Shown piece by piece: positions 7,892 to 16,044 of a stretch of 64,000 bases of DNA. The translations under genes were made by a program, and so were the position numbers. The notes under the pieces were generated by a model that searched no databases, was not told the DNA's origin, and saw nothing but the letters and a program-made list of their open reading frames with translations. Each line of letters starts with the position of its first letter. The stretch's first letter is position 1. Source of the stretch: Microbacterium foliorum (lineage in GTDB: Bacteria; Actinomycetota; Actinomycetes; Actinomycetales; Microbacteriaceae). The stretch lies in contig NZ_CP031425.1 in assembly GCF_003367705.1 (NCBI RefSeq), forward strand, positions 62,001-126,000, read 5' to 3'.

Positions 7892-9420
7892 GGCTGCAGC
7901 TCCTCTGCGCTGATGGGTGATGGTGCGGTGGTCCGGGATGCCGAGACGGCATCCGCGATCGCGACGTCGACGCCGCGTCTCCGGATGATGTCGACGAGCT
8001 CGCCGACGCGGGCGATGAACGCATCCTGAGATCCGAGTCCATCACCGAACAGATGCAGGTCGCCGATCACGCGCTGTGCCAGCTCGCGACCGGTGCGTGC
8101 GCTCGCCGCGAATCCGGCGAGGCGCTCGCGGGCGCCGTCGGTCATCGCGGCGGCGTGCAGGCCGGGGTCGAACCCCGGCATCGGAGCGATGCACGAGAGG
8201 TAGCCGGCGACCGTCAGAGCGATCAGGTGCGGCATCTCGCCCTGTCCGAGCGCGAGCAGCGCCGGCTCGGGGATGCGCTGGCGCAGCTTGACCGATCCGT
8301 CGGTGCCGACCTGGCTGGTGCGGTGGCCCAGCGCGCTGTTGGCCCAGCGCTCGAACAGCTCGCTCTCGTAGGCGCGGATGTCGACGCCGGAGGGCACCTC
8401 GATCGAGGGCTCGTATTCGTCGCGCAGCACGGCGCGTGCGGCGCTCTCGATGCCCTCGAGTCCGATCGCCTCGGGGATCGTGGCCACTCCGCTCAGTGCG
8501 CCGAGGTAGGCGATGAGGGAGTGCGTGCCGTTGAGCAGCCGCACCTTCATCTGCTCGTAGCGTCCGACCTCGTCGGTGAAGACGGCGCCGCCGGCCTCCC
8601 ACGCAGGGCGGCCGCCGGCGAAGCGGTCTTCGATCGCCCACATCGTGAACGGCTCGGCGGGCACGGGGATGTCGTCGCGGGCGCCGAGCAGGGTGCTGAC
8701 GCGGTTGCGCAGCTCGGCGGTGGTCGACGGCACGATGCGGTCGACCATGCTGGAGGGGAACATCACGGCGCGGTCGAGGAACGCGAGCGCATCGGCGCCC
8801 TCGGAGCCGGGCAGCTCGCTGAGGAACTCCCGCACGAGCTTCTCGGTGTGCGCGCCGTTGGCCGACAGGTTGTCGCAGCTGAGGATCGAGAGGGGGGCAC
8901 CGCCTGCGGCGGCTCTCGCCTGCAGCCCGCGTGCGAGCTGTCCGATGGTCGAACGGGGGGCACCGCCGCGGAGGTCGGCGCGCACGGTGTCGTCGTCTAG
9001 GTCGAGAGCCTGCGACGCGGGGGAGTAGCTGTAGCCGTTCTCGGTCACCGTCAGCGTCACGATGCGGATGCCGTCGTCGGCGATCTGTGCGACCACGCGC
9101 TCGGGCTGCTCGGCGCCGACGAAGGCGTCGGTGTGCACGCCGGGGATGGTGAGCGAGGTGCTGCCGGGCGCGATCGTCGCGACGGAGTAGAGCATGTCCT
9201 GGGCATGCATGGCGTCGACGATCGAGCGGGAATGCGAGGCGACGCCGATGATGCCCCAGTCGCCGCCGCCGGACTGCAGGGCGGATGCCGTGTAGACGGC
9301 CTGGTGTGCGCGGTGGAAGCTGCCGAGCCCGAGGTGCAGGATGCCTGCCGCGGTGGGGGCGACCAGGGGGGTTGCGGACGCAGAGGTGGTGCGGCGCAGG
9401 GCCGGTGCTGAAGTGCTCAC
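7888..9420 (-). CDS. uxuB: mannitol dehydrogenase family, probable D-fructuronate reductase
   Basis: The 510-aa long-chain dehydrogenase has ILHLGLGSFHRAHQA (N-terminal NAD-binding region) and KVRLLNGTHSLIAYLG, in which Lys, Asn and His form the catalytic set of the polyol-dehydrogenase family. The GTG at 9420 is preceded by AAGGAG; the frame is open much further upstream, across the divergent regulator, so this start is preferred. It would reduce D-fructuronate to D-mannonate with NADH as the first enzyme of the operon. The uronate isomerase expected before it is not in the window. Confidence 0.9.
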   Translation of the reverse strand: MSTSAPALRRTTSASATPLVAPTAAGILHLGLGSFHRAHQAVYTASALQSGGGDWGIIGVASHSRSIVDAMHAQDMLYSVATIAPGSTSLTIPGVHTDAFVGAEQPERVVAQIADDGIRIVTLTVTENGYSYSPASQALDLDDDTVRADLRGGAPRSTIGQLARGLQARAAAGGAPLSILSCDNLSANGAHTEKLVREFLSELPGSEGADALAFLDRAVMFPSSMVDRIVPSTTAELRNRVSTLLGARDDIPVPAEPFTMWAIEDRFAGGRPAWEAGGAVFTDEVGRYEQMKVRLLNGTHSLIAYLGALSGVATIPEAIGLEGIESAARAVLRDEYEPSIEVPSGVDIRAYESELFERWANSALGHRTSQVGTDGSVKLRQRIPEPALLALGQGEMPHLIALTVAGYLSCIAPMPGFDPGLHAAAMTDGARERLAGFAASARTGRELAQRVIGDLHLFGDGLGSQDAFIARVGELVDIIRRRGVDVAIADAVSASRTTAPSPISAEELQP

Positions 9421-9486
9421 GCGGTGGCTCCTTCGCTCGGGGCCGCGCACCGCTGAGGGTGATCGGCGTTGATCGTCATGAAAATC

Positions 9487-9515
9487 AGTGTGCAGTGTTT
9501 GTACAAACTTGTCAA
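9487..9515 (-). promoter_or_regulatory. promoter of the hexuronate operon with LacI-type operator in the spacer
   Basis: On the minus strand a consensus -35 TTGACA (9515-9510) is separated by exactly 17 nt from CACACT (9492-9487). The spacer contains the perfect palindrome GTTTGTACAAAC at 9497-9508. A repressor bound there would block RNA polymerase. The divergent gene at 9572 encodes a LacI regulator, so it is the likely binder and the operon would be released by a pathway intermediate. Confidence 0.75.
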
Positions 9516-9571
9516 GCCGTTTTACATCGGGGTTGGAGATCGTAGGATTGCTCCGAGGCTGGGAGGTGAAC

Positions 9572-10534
9572 ATGGCAGCGACGCTGACGGATGTCGCTCG
9601 GCGCGCCGGCGTGTCCATCGCGACCGCATCGCGTGCCTTCGGGGAGCCTGACCGCCTCGCCCCGAACACCCTCGGCCGCGTGCTCGAAGCGGCGGGAGAA
9701 CTCGGGTACGCGGCGTCGCAATCGGCCACCGCGACGCGCACGTTCGGGGTCGTCGTTCCCGATGTTGCGAACCCCGTTTACGCCACGCTGCTCAAAGCGA
9801 TCCAGGGGCAGGCGTGGCACGGACGCCACCGCATCGTGCTGTTCGACGCCGACGAGGACCTGCGCCGCGAACGCGACCAGATCGAGCAGGCGCGCAAGCT
9901 CGACGGGATGCTGCTGTGCAGCCCCCGTCTGCCCGACGCCGACGTGCTCGAGCTTGTCGGAGACACCCCGTACGTCATCGTCAACCGTCAGATCGACGGT
10001 GCGCCGTGCGTGCTCATGGACACCGAGCACGGGCCGTCGCAGGCCATCGAGCACCTCGCGGCTCTCGGGCACACGCATATCGCCTATGCCGCGGGACCCC
10101 GCGGTTCGTGGGCAGACGCGCGCCGCGCCGACACGGTCGCGCGGGCGTGCGAGCGCCACGGCATCCGCCTCACCGGACTCAGCCACCACGCCGCGTCGAT
10201 CCAGGGCGGCCGGGCGGCCGCCGCGCCCGCCGCGGCGAGCGGCGCCACGGCTGTGATCGCCTATAACGACCTCGTCGCCCTCGGACTCGAAGCAGGCCTG
10301 CTCGAGCTCGGCAAGCGGTGCCCCGCCGACATCAGCATCGTCGGCATCGACGACATCGACCTCGCAGGCGCTGTGACCCCCGCACTGACCACGGTCCGGA
10401 TGCCGATCGAGCGCAGCGGCGCGCTCGCCGTTGACCTGCTCCTCCAGGCGATGAACGGCACCGCCATCGACGACGTCGTGACCCTCGGGTCGCAGCTGAT
10501 CGTGCGCGCATCGACCGCTGCTCCCGCCGCCTGA
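9572..10534 (+). CDS. LacI family regulator of the hexuronate operon
   Basis: The 320-aa protein has a LacI helix-turn-helix at residues 4-24 (TLTDVARRAGVSIATASRAF), a hinge helix LGRVLEAAGELGYA, and a periplasmic-binding-protein-like sensor domain with GVVVPDVANPVY and DISIVGIDDIDLA. The ATG at 9572 was chosen because GGGAGG lies just upstream. It is divergent from uxuB, and the palindrome at 9497-9508 lies between the two genes. It probably represses the operon; inducer unknown. Confidence 0.9.
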   Translation: MAATLTDVARRAGVSIATASRAFGEPDRLAPNTLGRVLEAAGELGYAASQSATATRTFGVVVPDVANPVYATLLKAIQGQAWHGRHRIVLFDADEDLRRERDQIEQARKLDGMLLCSPRLPDADVLELVGDTPYVIVNRQIDGAPCVLMDTEHGPSQAIEHLAALGHTHIAYAAGPRGSWADARRADTVARACERHGIRLTGLSHHAASIQGGRAAAAPAAASGATAVIAYNDLVALGLEAGLLELGKRCPADISIVGIDDIDLAGAVTPALTTVRMPIERSGALAVDLLLQAMNGTAIDDVVTLGSQLIVRASTAAPAA

Positions 10535-10686
10535 CGGGTGCGTCCTCGCGACAACGCCCGGAGGATACGAGTCGGCGACTCTCGGGTTCTCTGCGAGGTC
10601 ATCGATGAGCAGGTGCTCGTGACGGTCGTCCGTGTCGCGCATCGACGCGCCGTCTCCGACATCTGAGGTCCGCGACACACCGGGTG

Positions 10687-11313
10687 TCAGCGGAGGATGC
10701 CCTTCTGGCGCGCCGCCGAGACCGCGGCGGTGCGCGAGCTGACATCGAGCTTCGAGAAGATGTGCGCGAGATGCGACTTCACGGTCCGCTCGCTGACGAA
10801 GAGCAGGTCTGCCACCTCGCTGTTCGATCGCCCGGCGGCGACGAGTTCGAGCACCTCGATCTCGCGGCTGCTGAGGCTCACGCGCGGCGCGCGCATGCGA
10901 TCCAGCAGACGGGAGGCGATCACGGGTGCGAGTGCGCTCTCTCCGGCGGCCGCTGCCCGCACGGCGGCGGTCAGCTCGTGCGGCGGCGCGTCCTTCAGCA
11001 GATAGCCGCTCGCGCCGGCCTCGACGGCGCCGAGGATGTCGGCATCCGAGTCGTAGTTGGTGAGCACGAGCACATAGGGCGGGGCCTCGAGCGCACGGAT
11101 GCGTCGAGTCGCGTCCACACCCGTGGCCGGGGACTGGGCGCCGAACTGCAGGTCCATCAGCACCACGTCGGGATTCTCGCGCTCGGCGCACGCCACGGCC
11201 TCTTCGGGAGTGCCCGCCTCGGCGACCACCTCGAGATCCGCTTCGAGACTGAACAGGGCGGCGAGGCCCGCCCGGACGATGGGGTGATCGTCGGCGATGA
11301 CGAGGCGGATCAT
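10687..11313 (-). CDS. NarL/FixJ-family response regulator
   Basis: The 208-aa protein has a receiver domain (acidic pair Asp8-Asp9, phosphoacceptor Asp54 in VVLMDLQ, conserved Lys in GYLLKDA) and a C-terminal LuxR helix-turn-helix (LSSREIEVLELVAAGRSNSEVADLLFVSERTVKSHL). It overlaps the histidine-kinase gene by ATGA and is its partner. The likely target is the divergent ABC transporter at 12.66-14.42 kb. Confidence 0.93.
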   Translation of the reverse strand: MIRLVIADDHPIVRAGLAALFSLEADLEVVAEAGTPEEAVACAERENPDVVLMDLQFGAQSPATGVDATRRIRALEAPPYVLVLTNYDSDADILGAVEAGASGYLLKDAPPHELTAAVRAAAAGESALAPVIASRLLDRMRAPRVSLSSREIEVLELVAAGRSNSEVADLLFVSERTVKSHLAHIFSKLDVSSRTAAVSAARQKGILR

Positions 11314-12494
11314 GCGAACTCCGCCAGGGGCAGATCGACGGTGAGTGTCGTTCCTCGACCCGATGCGGTCTCGATATGGAGCCTGCCCCCCAGCTGCTGC
11401 ACTCGCTCGGCGGTGGCGCGCAGGCCGAAGGAGTCGGACTTCCCGGCGGTCCCTGGTTCAGGAAGCTCCGCGTCGAATCCGGTTCCGTCGTCCTCGACGG
11501 TGAAGCGGAGGGCGTCGCCCTCGACGCCGATGGTGACCGTCGCCGTGGTCGCATGGGCGTGCTGGAGGACGTTGGCGATCGCCCCCTGCGTGATGCGCAG
11601 CAGTGCCGTCTGCAGATGCATCGGCAGCACGACCGTGTCGGACACGCGCACCTGCACGTCGAGTCCCTGCGTCGCCCACTGCGTGCGCGCCAGTCGACGC
11701 AGCGCCCCGCCGAGGGTCTGATCGTCGAGCTGGGGAGGCGTCAGCTCCCTGATGAATCGCCGCGCCTCGACGAGGTTCGCGGCGGCGGTCTCGCGGGCGA
11801 GGCGAATGTGCTCGATCCCCGGGCGCGTATCGTCGGCGCGTTCCGCGGCATGCAGCAGCATCTGGATGCTGGAGAGTCCTTGCGCGAGCGTGTCATGGAT
11901 CTCGCGAGCGAGCCGCGCGCGTTCGGCGAGCACGCCTGATTCATGCTCCTGTGCAGCCAGTTGTCCACGGGTCGCGAGCAGTTCGGTGACCAGCGCTTCG
12001 CGCTGCTGGGCCTCCTTCGCCAGAGCCTGGTAGCCGAGGCCGATCAGCAGAGCGACGCCGGCGCCGACGAACGGACCGACGACGCCGCCGACGCTCCACC
12101 CGCCGTGGATGCCGAGTGCGCACACCGCGACGACCGTCGCCGCGAGGATGGCTGCGGATCCCATCCAACGCCCCAGCAGATGGAGGAACAGGAAGAACAG
12201 GGGAAAGACGAGGTAGGCGGCATCGGCGCTCACCCAGAGCAGGCAGAGCCACTCTGCGGAAAGAAGCGCCACCCAGATCAGTGACACCGGCCGTCGTCCG
12301 CGCGAGAGGCGAGCGAGCAGCATGCCCGAGGCGTAGGTCACGCCGACGATCAGCGCCAGCGCCGTCGCGGCGACGCTCGACTCCGACGGGTCGAGCACCG
12401 CGCGGGCGATGACGAGCCCCGTGAGGGCGAAGAAGAGAACGTGCAGACCCGTCCGCAGACCCACGAACACCGGGGTCAGAGCGGTATGCGCCAT
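11310..12494 (-). CDS. sensor histidine kinase (HisKA_3/HATPase type)
   Basis: The 394-aa protein has about five N-terminal membrane helices (residues 10-155) with short loops and no large sensor domain, then a HisKA_3 dimerisation domain with phospho-His in LAREIHDTLAQGLSS and an HATPase domain (GAIANVLQHAHA, VEDDGTGFDAE, GFGLRA-like SFGLRATAERV). The ATG at 12494 is preferred; a GTG at 12518 is also in frame. Such membrane-embedded kinases next to FtsX-type exporters often sense envelope stress or antimicrobial peptides (inference). Confidence 0.92.
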   Translation of the reverse strand: MAHTALTPVFVGLRTGLHVLFFALTGLVIARAVLDPSESSVAATALALIVGVTYASGMLLARLSRGRRPVSLIWVALLSAEWLCLLWVSADAAYLVFPLFFLFLHLLGRWMGSAAILAATVVAVCALGIHGGWSVGGVVGPFVGAGVALLIGLGYQALAKEAQQREALVTELLATRGQLAAQEHESGVLAERARLAREIHDTLAQGLSSIQMLLHAAERADDTRPGIEHIRLARETAAANLVEARRFIRELTPPQLDDQTLGGALRRLARTQWATQGLDVQVRVSDTVVLPMHLQTALLRITQGAIANVLQHAHATTATVTIGVEGDALRFTVEDDGTGFDAELPEPGTAGKSDSFGLRATAERVQQLGGRLHIETASGRGTTLTVDLPLAEFA

Positions 12495-12529
12495 GGATCG
12501 AACTCTACGCCGGGGCACCGCGCGGCCGC

Positions 12530-12547
12530 ATCGTCCGAAAGGACGAT
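12530..12547. promoter_or_regulatory. inverted repeat between kinase gene and ABC operon
   Basis: ATCGTCC and GGACGAT flank a GAAA tetraloop in the gap between the kinase and the divergent permease gene. It could be a binding site for the response regulator or an RNA hairpin in a leader. No promoter hexamers could be fixed around it. Confidence 0.35.
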
Positions 12548-12658
12548 CGAGGCGTCCTCATCCTGGGCGCGAAAGCTCGTCCCCGTGGCGGATGACCGGG
12601 ATGTCGCCCGCGGCGAAAGTGGAATGGTCGCCGCATCGGCGACAGGAAAGGCCACACC

Positions 12659-13729
12659 ATGTTCGTCGCGTTACGCGATCTCCGCTTCGCCAAGGGGCGA
12701 TTCATCCTCATCGCCTCGGTCGTCGCCCTCATCACCCTTCTCGTCGGGTTCCTCAGCGGGCTGACGGGCGGCCTCGCCATCCAGAACGTCTCGGCCGTGC
12801 TCGCGCTGCCCGGAGACAGGATCGTGTTCTCCTCGCCCTCGGGCGGAGATGCTGCGGCCAGTTTCGCCGACTCCGCGATCACCGAGCAGCAGGCGATCGA
12901 CTGGGCGGCGACGGCCGGGGTGACCGACGCACGCCCCCTCGGAATCAGCCAGACCCGTGCCGAGACCGCCGACACCCGTGCTGCGATCGCGGTGTTCGGT
13001 GTCGAGCCGGGCTTCGACGCCGATGCGCCCTCTGCAGACGGTCGGCTGCGCCTGTCGGTGCCCGCCGCGGAGGCGCTCGCCGCGCAGGCCGGAGAGCAGA
13101 TCGAGATCGCCGGCGTCTCCTACGACGTCGAGACGGTCGAGGGAGACGCGTGGTACAGCCACACCCCGGTCGTGCAGATGACCCTGCACGACTGGCAGGC
13201 GTATTCGGCATCCACCGGCAGTCCCGATGCCTACGCCACGGTCCTCGTCGTCTCGGGCGCCCCCGATGGGGATGCTGCGGACGCGGCGAACGACACGATC
13301 TCCGAGACGACCCTCGGATCGTTGACAGCACTGAGCGCCTTCCGCTCCGAGATCGGATCGCTCCTGCTGATGGTGGTCATGCTCTTCGGCATCTCGGGTC
13401 TCGTCATCGGTGCCTTCTTCACGGTCTGGACCATGCAGCGCAAGGGCGATGTCGCCGTCCTCAAGGCGCTCGGCGCGAGCACGCGATCCCTGATCCGGGA
13501 TGCGCTGGGTCAAGCGCTGATCGTCCTTCTGGCCGGCATCGGAGTGGGGCTGGGGCTGGTCACCGTGCTGGGCCTGCTCGCCGGCACCGCTCTTCCGTTC
13601 CTGCTGAGCCCCGTCACGACCATCCTTCCGGGCGGGATCATGATCGCCCTCGGCCTCGCGGGCGCCGCTTTCGCCCTGCGATCCGTCACCTCCGCCGACC
13701 CTCTCACCGCACTCGGGAGCAACCGATGA
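12659..13729 (+). CDS. ABC transporter permease, FtsX/MacB-like
   Basis: The 356-aa protein has one N-terminal membrane helix (about residues 15-38), a large extracytoplasmic domain (40-235) and three C-terminal helices with GAFFTVWTMQRKGDVAVLKALGAS between the first two, the FtsX-like coupling region. GGAAAGG precedes the ATG. The stop overlaps the ATPase start as ATGA. Such two-gene systems move lipids or peptides or act mechanically on the envelope; cargo unknown. Regulation by the divergent two-component system is likely. Confidence 0.9.
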   Translation: MFVALRDLRFAKGRFILIASVVALITLLVGFLSGLTGGLAIQNVSAVLALPGDRIVFSSPSGGDAAASFADSAITEQQAIDWAATAGVTDARPLGISQTRAETADTRAAIAVFGVEPGFDADAPSADGRLRLSVPAAEALAAQAGEQIEIAGVSYDVETVEGDAWYSHTPVVQMTLHDWQAYSASTGSPDAYATVLVVSGAPDGDAADAANDTISETTLGSLTALSAFRSEIGSLLLMVVMLFGISGLVIGAFFTVWTMQRKGDVAVLKALGASTRSLIRDALGQALIVLLAGIGVGLGLVTVLGLLAGTALPFLLSPVTTILPGGIMIALGLAGAAFALRSVTSADPLTALGSNR

Positions 13730-14421
13730 TCCGCCTGAACGACATCACCCTGACCTTTCCCGACGGCGACTCCCGCGTGACCGCCGTCGACGGTGTCTCC
13801 CTCACCGCCCACCCCGGAACGGTCACCGGCATCACGGGGCCCAGCGGCTCGGGCAAGTCGAGTCTGCTCGCCGTCGCCGGCACCCTCTTGCGTCCGGATT
13901 CCGGCGAGATCCTCATCGACGGGCATGACGTCACGGGGCTCAGCACGGCCGAGGCGACGCGTCTGCGGCGGGACCGGATCGGGATCGTCTTCCAGCAGCC
14001 CAACCTCATCCCGTCCTTGACCGCCCGCGAGCAGCTGAGCGTCATGAACGAGCTCGGTACTCCGCGCAATCGGCGCGGTCGCGCCGAGACGACCGCTCGC
14101 GCGGAGGAGCTGCTCTCGGCGGTCGGCCTCGCCGAGCACGCGCACAAGAGGCCGCACCAGCTCTCCGGCGGACAGCGTCAGCGCGTCAACATCGCTCGAG
14201 CGCTGATGAACGATCCGAGCGTGCTCCTGATCGACGAGCCCACCAGCGCTCTCGATCAGGAACGCGGGGCCGGCATCATCGATCTCATCCTGCGACTCAC
14301 CGACGAACGGAACACATCCACGCTGCTGGTCACGCACGACCTCGTGCATCTCCCGCGCATGCACGGGGTGCTGCACCTCGTCGACGGTCAGGTCGTCGAC
14401 GCCGCCGTTCCGACGCGCTGA
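13726..14421 (+). CDS. ABC transporter ATP-binding protein (MacB/LolD-like)
   Basis: The 231-aa ATPase carries Walker A GPSGSGKSS (residues 38-46), Q-loop IGIVFQQPNLIPSL, signature LSGGQRQRVNIARAL, Walker B VLLIDEPTSALD and switch His in LLVTHDL. The length and sequence are those of the single-domain partner of FtsX-type permeases. The start at 13726 overlaps the permease stop, and the frame stays open far upstream only because of high G+C. Confidence 0.94.
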   Translation: MIRLNDITLTFPDGDSRVTAVDGVSLTAHPGTVTGITGPSGSGKSSLLAVAGTLLRPDSGEILIDGHDVTGLSTAEATRLRRDRIGIVFQQPNLIPSLTAREQLSVMNELGTPRNRRGRAETTARAEELLSAVGLAEHAHKRPHQLSGGQRQRVNIARALMNDPSVLLIDEPTSALDQERGAGIIDLILRLTDERNTSTLLVTHDLVHLPRMHGVLHLVDGQVVDAAVPTR

Positions 14422-14468
14422 GTCGGCATGGCTCGTCTGAGTTCTGCGTGAACGCGCACTCCCACCCC

Positions 14469-14504
14469 GCCGCTCACTGGGCCGCTCACTGGGCCGCTCA
14501 CTGG
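14469..14504. repeat. three tandem 12-bp units carrying the downstream gene's stop codon
   Basis: gccgctcactgg is repeated exactly three times (14469-14480, 14481-14492, 14493-14504). Read on the minus strand in the frame of the shikimate-dehydrogenase-like gene, each unit contains CAG TGA, so the terminal Gln-stop is present three times in frame. Confidence 0.85.
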
Positions 14505-15310
14505 GCCCGCATGAACTCCTCGGCAGCCTGCACCTGCTCGGCAGAGGGACGGATGCCGGTGTAGAGCACGAACTGCTCGAGCGCCTGCAGCGTCGCGACC
14601 TCGGCACCGGTGATGACCGTCTTGCCGGCCGCCCGGGCCGCGGTGATCAGCGGGGTCTCCGCGGGGAGGGCGACCACATCGAAGACCACCGATGCGGCGG
14701 CGATCTGCGCGTCGGTGAACGACACGGCGTGCTCGTCTGCACCTCCGGCCATGCCGATCGGGGTGATGTTGACGATCACGTCCGCGGTGACCGCCTCGGC
14801 ATCCGCCGTCCAGTCGAAGCCGTACAGGTCGGCCAGGGCGCGACCGCGGCTCTCGTTGCGCGCGGCGACCGTGACACGGGTGGATCCGGCGTCGCGGAAC
14901 GCCGCCGCGGTCGCCTTCGCCATCCCGCCGGATCCGCGCAGCAGGACGGATGCCGCCGGGTCGAGGTCGTTCTGCGCGATCAGCTGGGCGATCGCGCTGT
15001 AGTCGGTGTTGTACGCGGTGAGCACGCCGTCGTCGTTCACGATCGTGTTCACGGAGTCGATCGCGGTCGCTGACGGATCCATCCTGTCGACCAGCGCGAT
15101 GACGTCCTCTTTATAGGGCATGGAGATCGCGCATCCGCGGATGCCGAGTCCGCGCACACCCGCGATCGCCTGGGCGAGATCGGTGGGGGCGAAGGCCTTG
15201 TAGATCCAGTTGAGCCCGAGCTCCTCGTAGAGGCGGTTGTGGAACCGGGTGCCGTTGTTGCTCGGGCGCGCCGAGAGCGAGATGCACAGCGTCATGTCCT
15301 TGTTCAGCAT
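14498..15310 (-). CDS. shikimate 5-dehydrogenase-like oxidoreductase (HI0607/SDH-L type)
   Basis: The 270-aa protein begins MLNKDMTLCISLSARPSN and continues RFHNRLYEELGLNWIYKAF, the pattern of the shikimate-dehydrogenase-like (SDH-L, Haemophilus HI0607) group rather than canonical AroE. It keeps the catalytic Lys in SMPYKEDV and Asp in AYNTDYSA, and a nucleotide loop GSGGMAKATAAAF. The ATG at 15310 matches the family start; a GTG lies 6 nt upstream. SDH-L enzymes reduce dehydroshikimate poorly in vitro, so the role is uncertain. It stands alone. Confidence 0.85.
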   Translation of the reverse strand: MLNKDMTLCISLSARPSNNGTRFHNRLYEELGLNWIYKAFAPTDLAQAIAGVRGLGIRGCAISMPYKEDVIALVDRMDPSATAIDSVNTIVNDDGVLTAYNTDYSAIAQLIAQNDLDPAASVLLRGSGGMAKATAAAFRDAGSTRVTVAARNESRGRALADLYGFDWTADAEAVTADVIVNITPIGMAGGADEHAVSFTDAQIAAASVVFDVVALPAETPLITAARAAGKTVITGAEVATLQALEQFVLYTGIRPSAEQVQAAEEFMRAQ

Positions 15311-15403
15311 GGTCACCGCACCAGGCTACTCGCCGACGCTCCGCTCGAAATGCCGGGATGCAACCCCATGGCGAAGCCGCATCCTCTCCCTTATGGTGAA
15401 GAT

Positions 15404-15482
15404 GCATGCACAGGGGATCGATCGTCTCCGTCTTCCCCAGAGACGGACTGCCTTCCCCAGAGGCAAGGCGATTCGTGCATGC
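15404..15482. ncRNA. candidate structured RNA: two tandem hairpins with identical loops
   Basis: GCATGCAC (15404-15411) pairs with GTGCATGC (15475-15482). Inside lie two adjacent hairpins: CCGTCT/AGACGG (15428-15446) and TGCCT/AGGCA (15449-15465), both closed by the loop TCCCCAG. Different stems with the same loop sequence indicate a structure rather than chance repeats. Strand and function are unknown; on the minus strand the loops read CTGGGGA. Confidence 0.3.
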
Positions 15483-15562
15483 GATTGGGCCCTCTCGAGC
15501 GGTTCTGTCCCCAACGGGCCGTTCGAGAGGGCCGCTATCGACGATCTCGGATGATTTTCGTT

Positions 15563-15586
15563 TTTGTCCCCCAAATGGGGGACAAA
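15563..15586. repeat. perfect 10-bp inverted repeat
   Basis: TTTGTCCCCC and GGGGGACAAA flank the loop AAAT. The T-run lies before, not after, the stem on the plus strand, and A-rich DNA follows on the minus strand, so it is a poor terminator. It could be an operator for the promoter just downstream. Confidence 0.6.
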
Positions 15587-15608
15587 CGGGTGCCGGAGGG
15601 GTTAGGCT
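15579..15608 (+). promoter_or_regulatory. weak candidate promoter for a small RNA or the cspA leader
   Basis: GGGACA (15579-15584) and TAGGCT (15603-15608) are separated by 18 nt. TAGGCT is a common actinobacterial -10 form; the -35 matches at four of six positions. Transcription would begin near 15615 and give either a roughly 65-nt RNA ending at the T-run at 15679 or a roughly 220-nt leader of cspA. Confidence 0.35.
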
Positions 15609-15637
15609 GGAATCTGACGCACCCTCCGGTCGTCTTC

Positions 15638-15679
15638 GGCCCTCATCGCTCCCCCCGCGGTGAGGGCCACACCATTTTT
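15638..15679 (+). terminator. hairpin with six-C loop followed by T5
   Basis: GGCCCTCATCGC (15638-15649) pairs with GCGGTGAGGGCC (15657-15668), 12 bp with one G-U, closed by TCCCCCC. Six bases later comes TTTTT (15675-15679). It fits an intrinsic terminator of a short transcript and recalls the C-loop stems of the actinobacterial 6C RNA, but a second six-C stem is missing, so the family is not claimed. Confidence 0.45.
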
Positions 15680-15837
15680 CGGGCGGCTCCGCGCGCCCGG
15701 CGGATGACGGCCCCTGGCCTCTCTGCAACATTTGGGTTACGGGCTGATCTCGGGACTTCCGCTCAGCGCGTGCTCCACTAGCGTGGAGCACGTCGGGGCA
15801 TCCTGCGTCGGCTTCTTTCCAGCAGAACAGGCAGTAC

Positions 15838-16044
15838 ATGAGCACCCAGGGCACGGTTAAGTGGTTCAACTCGGAGAAGGGCTTCGGCTTCATCTCCCCC
15901 GACGACGGCGGCGCTGACGTTTTCGCGCACTACTCCGCCATCGAATCATCCGGCTACCGCTCTCTCGAAGAGAACCAGCGAGTCGAGTTCGACGTGGCGC
16001 AGGGCCCCAAGGGCCTGCAGGCTGAGAACATCCGTCCGCTCTGA
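15838..16044 (+). CDS. cspA: cold-shock protein
   Basis: The 68-aa protein is a single cold-shock domain with both RNA-binding motifs ([12 protein letters not shown] for RNP1, DVFAHYSAI for RNP2). It is an RNA chaperone that melts secondary structure, usually induced by cold or growth resumption. The long structured upstream region suggests the usual csp leader control. The stop codon forms the loop of an 8-bp hairpin (16034-16052), and a larger stem follows at 16058-16111. Confidence 0.95.
   Translation: MSTQGTVKWFNSEKGFGFISPDDGGADVFAHYSAIESSGYRSLEENQRVEFDVAQGPKGLQAENIRPL

Larger units (their letters stand above)
15311..15837. other. gene-free, hairpin-rich 527-bp region upstream of cspA
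   Basis: No convincing coding frame was seen. The stretch holds at least five inverted repeats: two tandem hairpins with the same loop inside an outer 8-bp helix (15404-15482), a 14-bp stem (15489-15532), a perfect 10-bp stem (15563-15586), a stem with six C in the loop followed by T5 (15638-15679) and a 9-bp stem (15769-15792). Part must be promoter and leader of cspA; a small RNA gene is also possible. Confidence 0.6.

Noticed and set aside
10261..10680. Open frame on the minus strand between the LacI and response-regulator genes
   Set aside because: It overlaps the LacI gene's 3' half antisense, and the free 150 bp encode no motif and have no ribosome site.
12409..13725. N-terminal extension of the ABC ATPase frame over the permease gene
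   Set aside because: The ATPase is complete from ATG 13726, which overlaps the permease stop as ATGA; upstream residues are an Arg-rich shadow of the permease.
15563..15586. 10-bp stem as an intrinsic terminator
   Set aside because: The T-run precedes the stem on the plus strand and A-rich sequence follows on the minus strand, so there is no U-tail in either direction.
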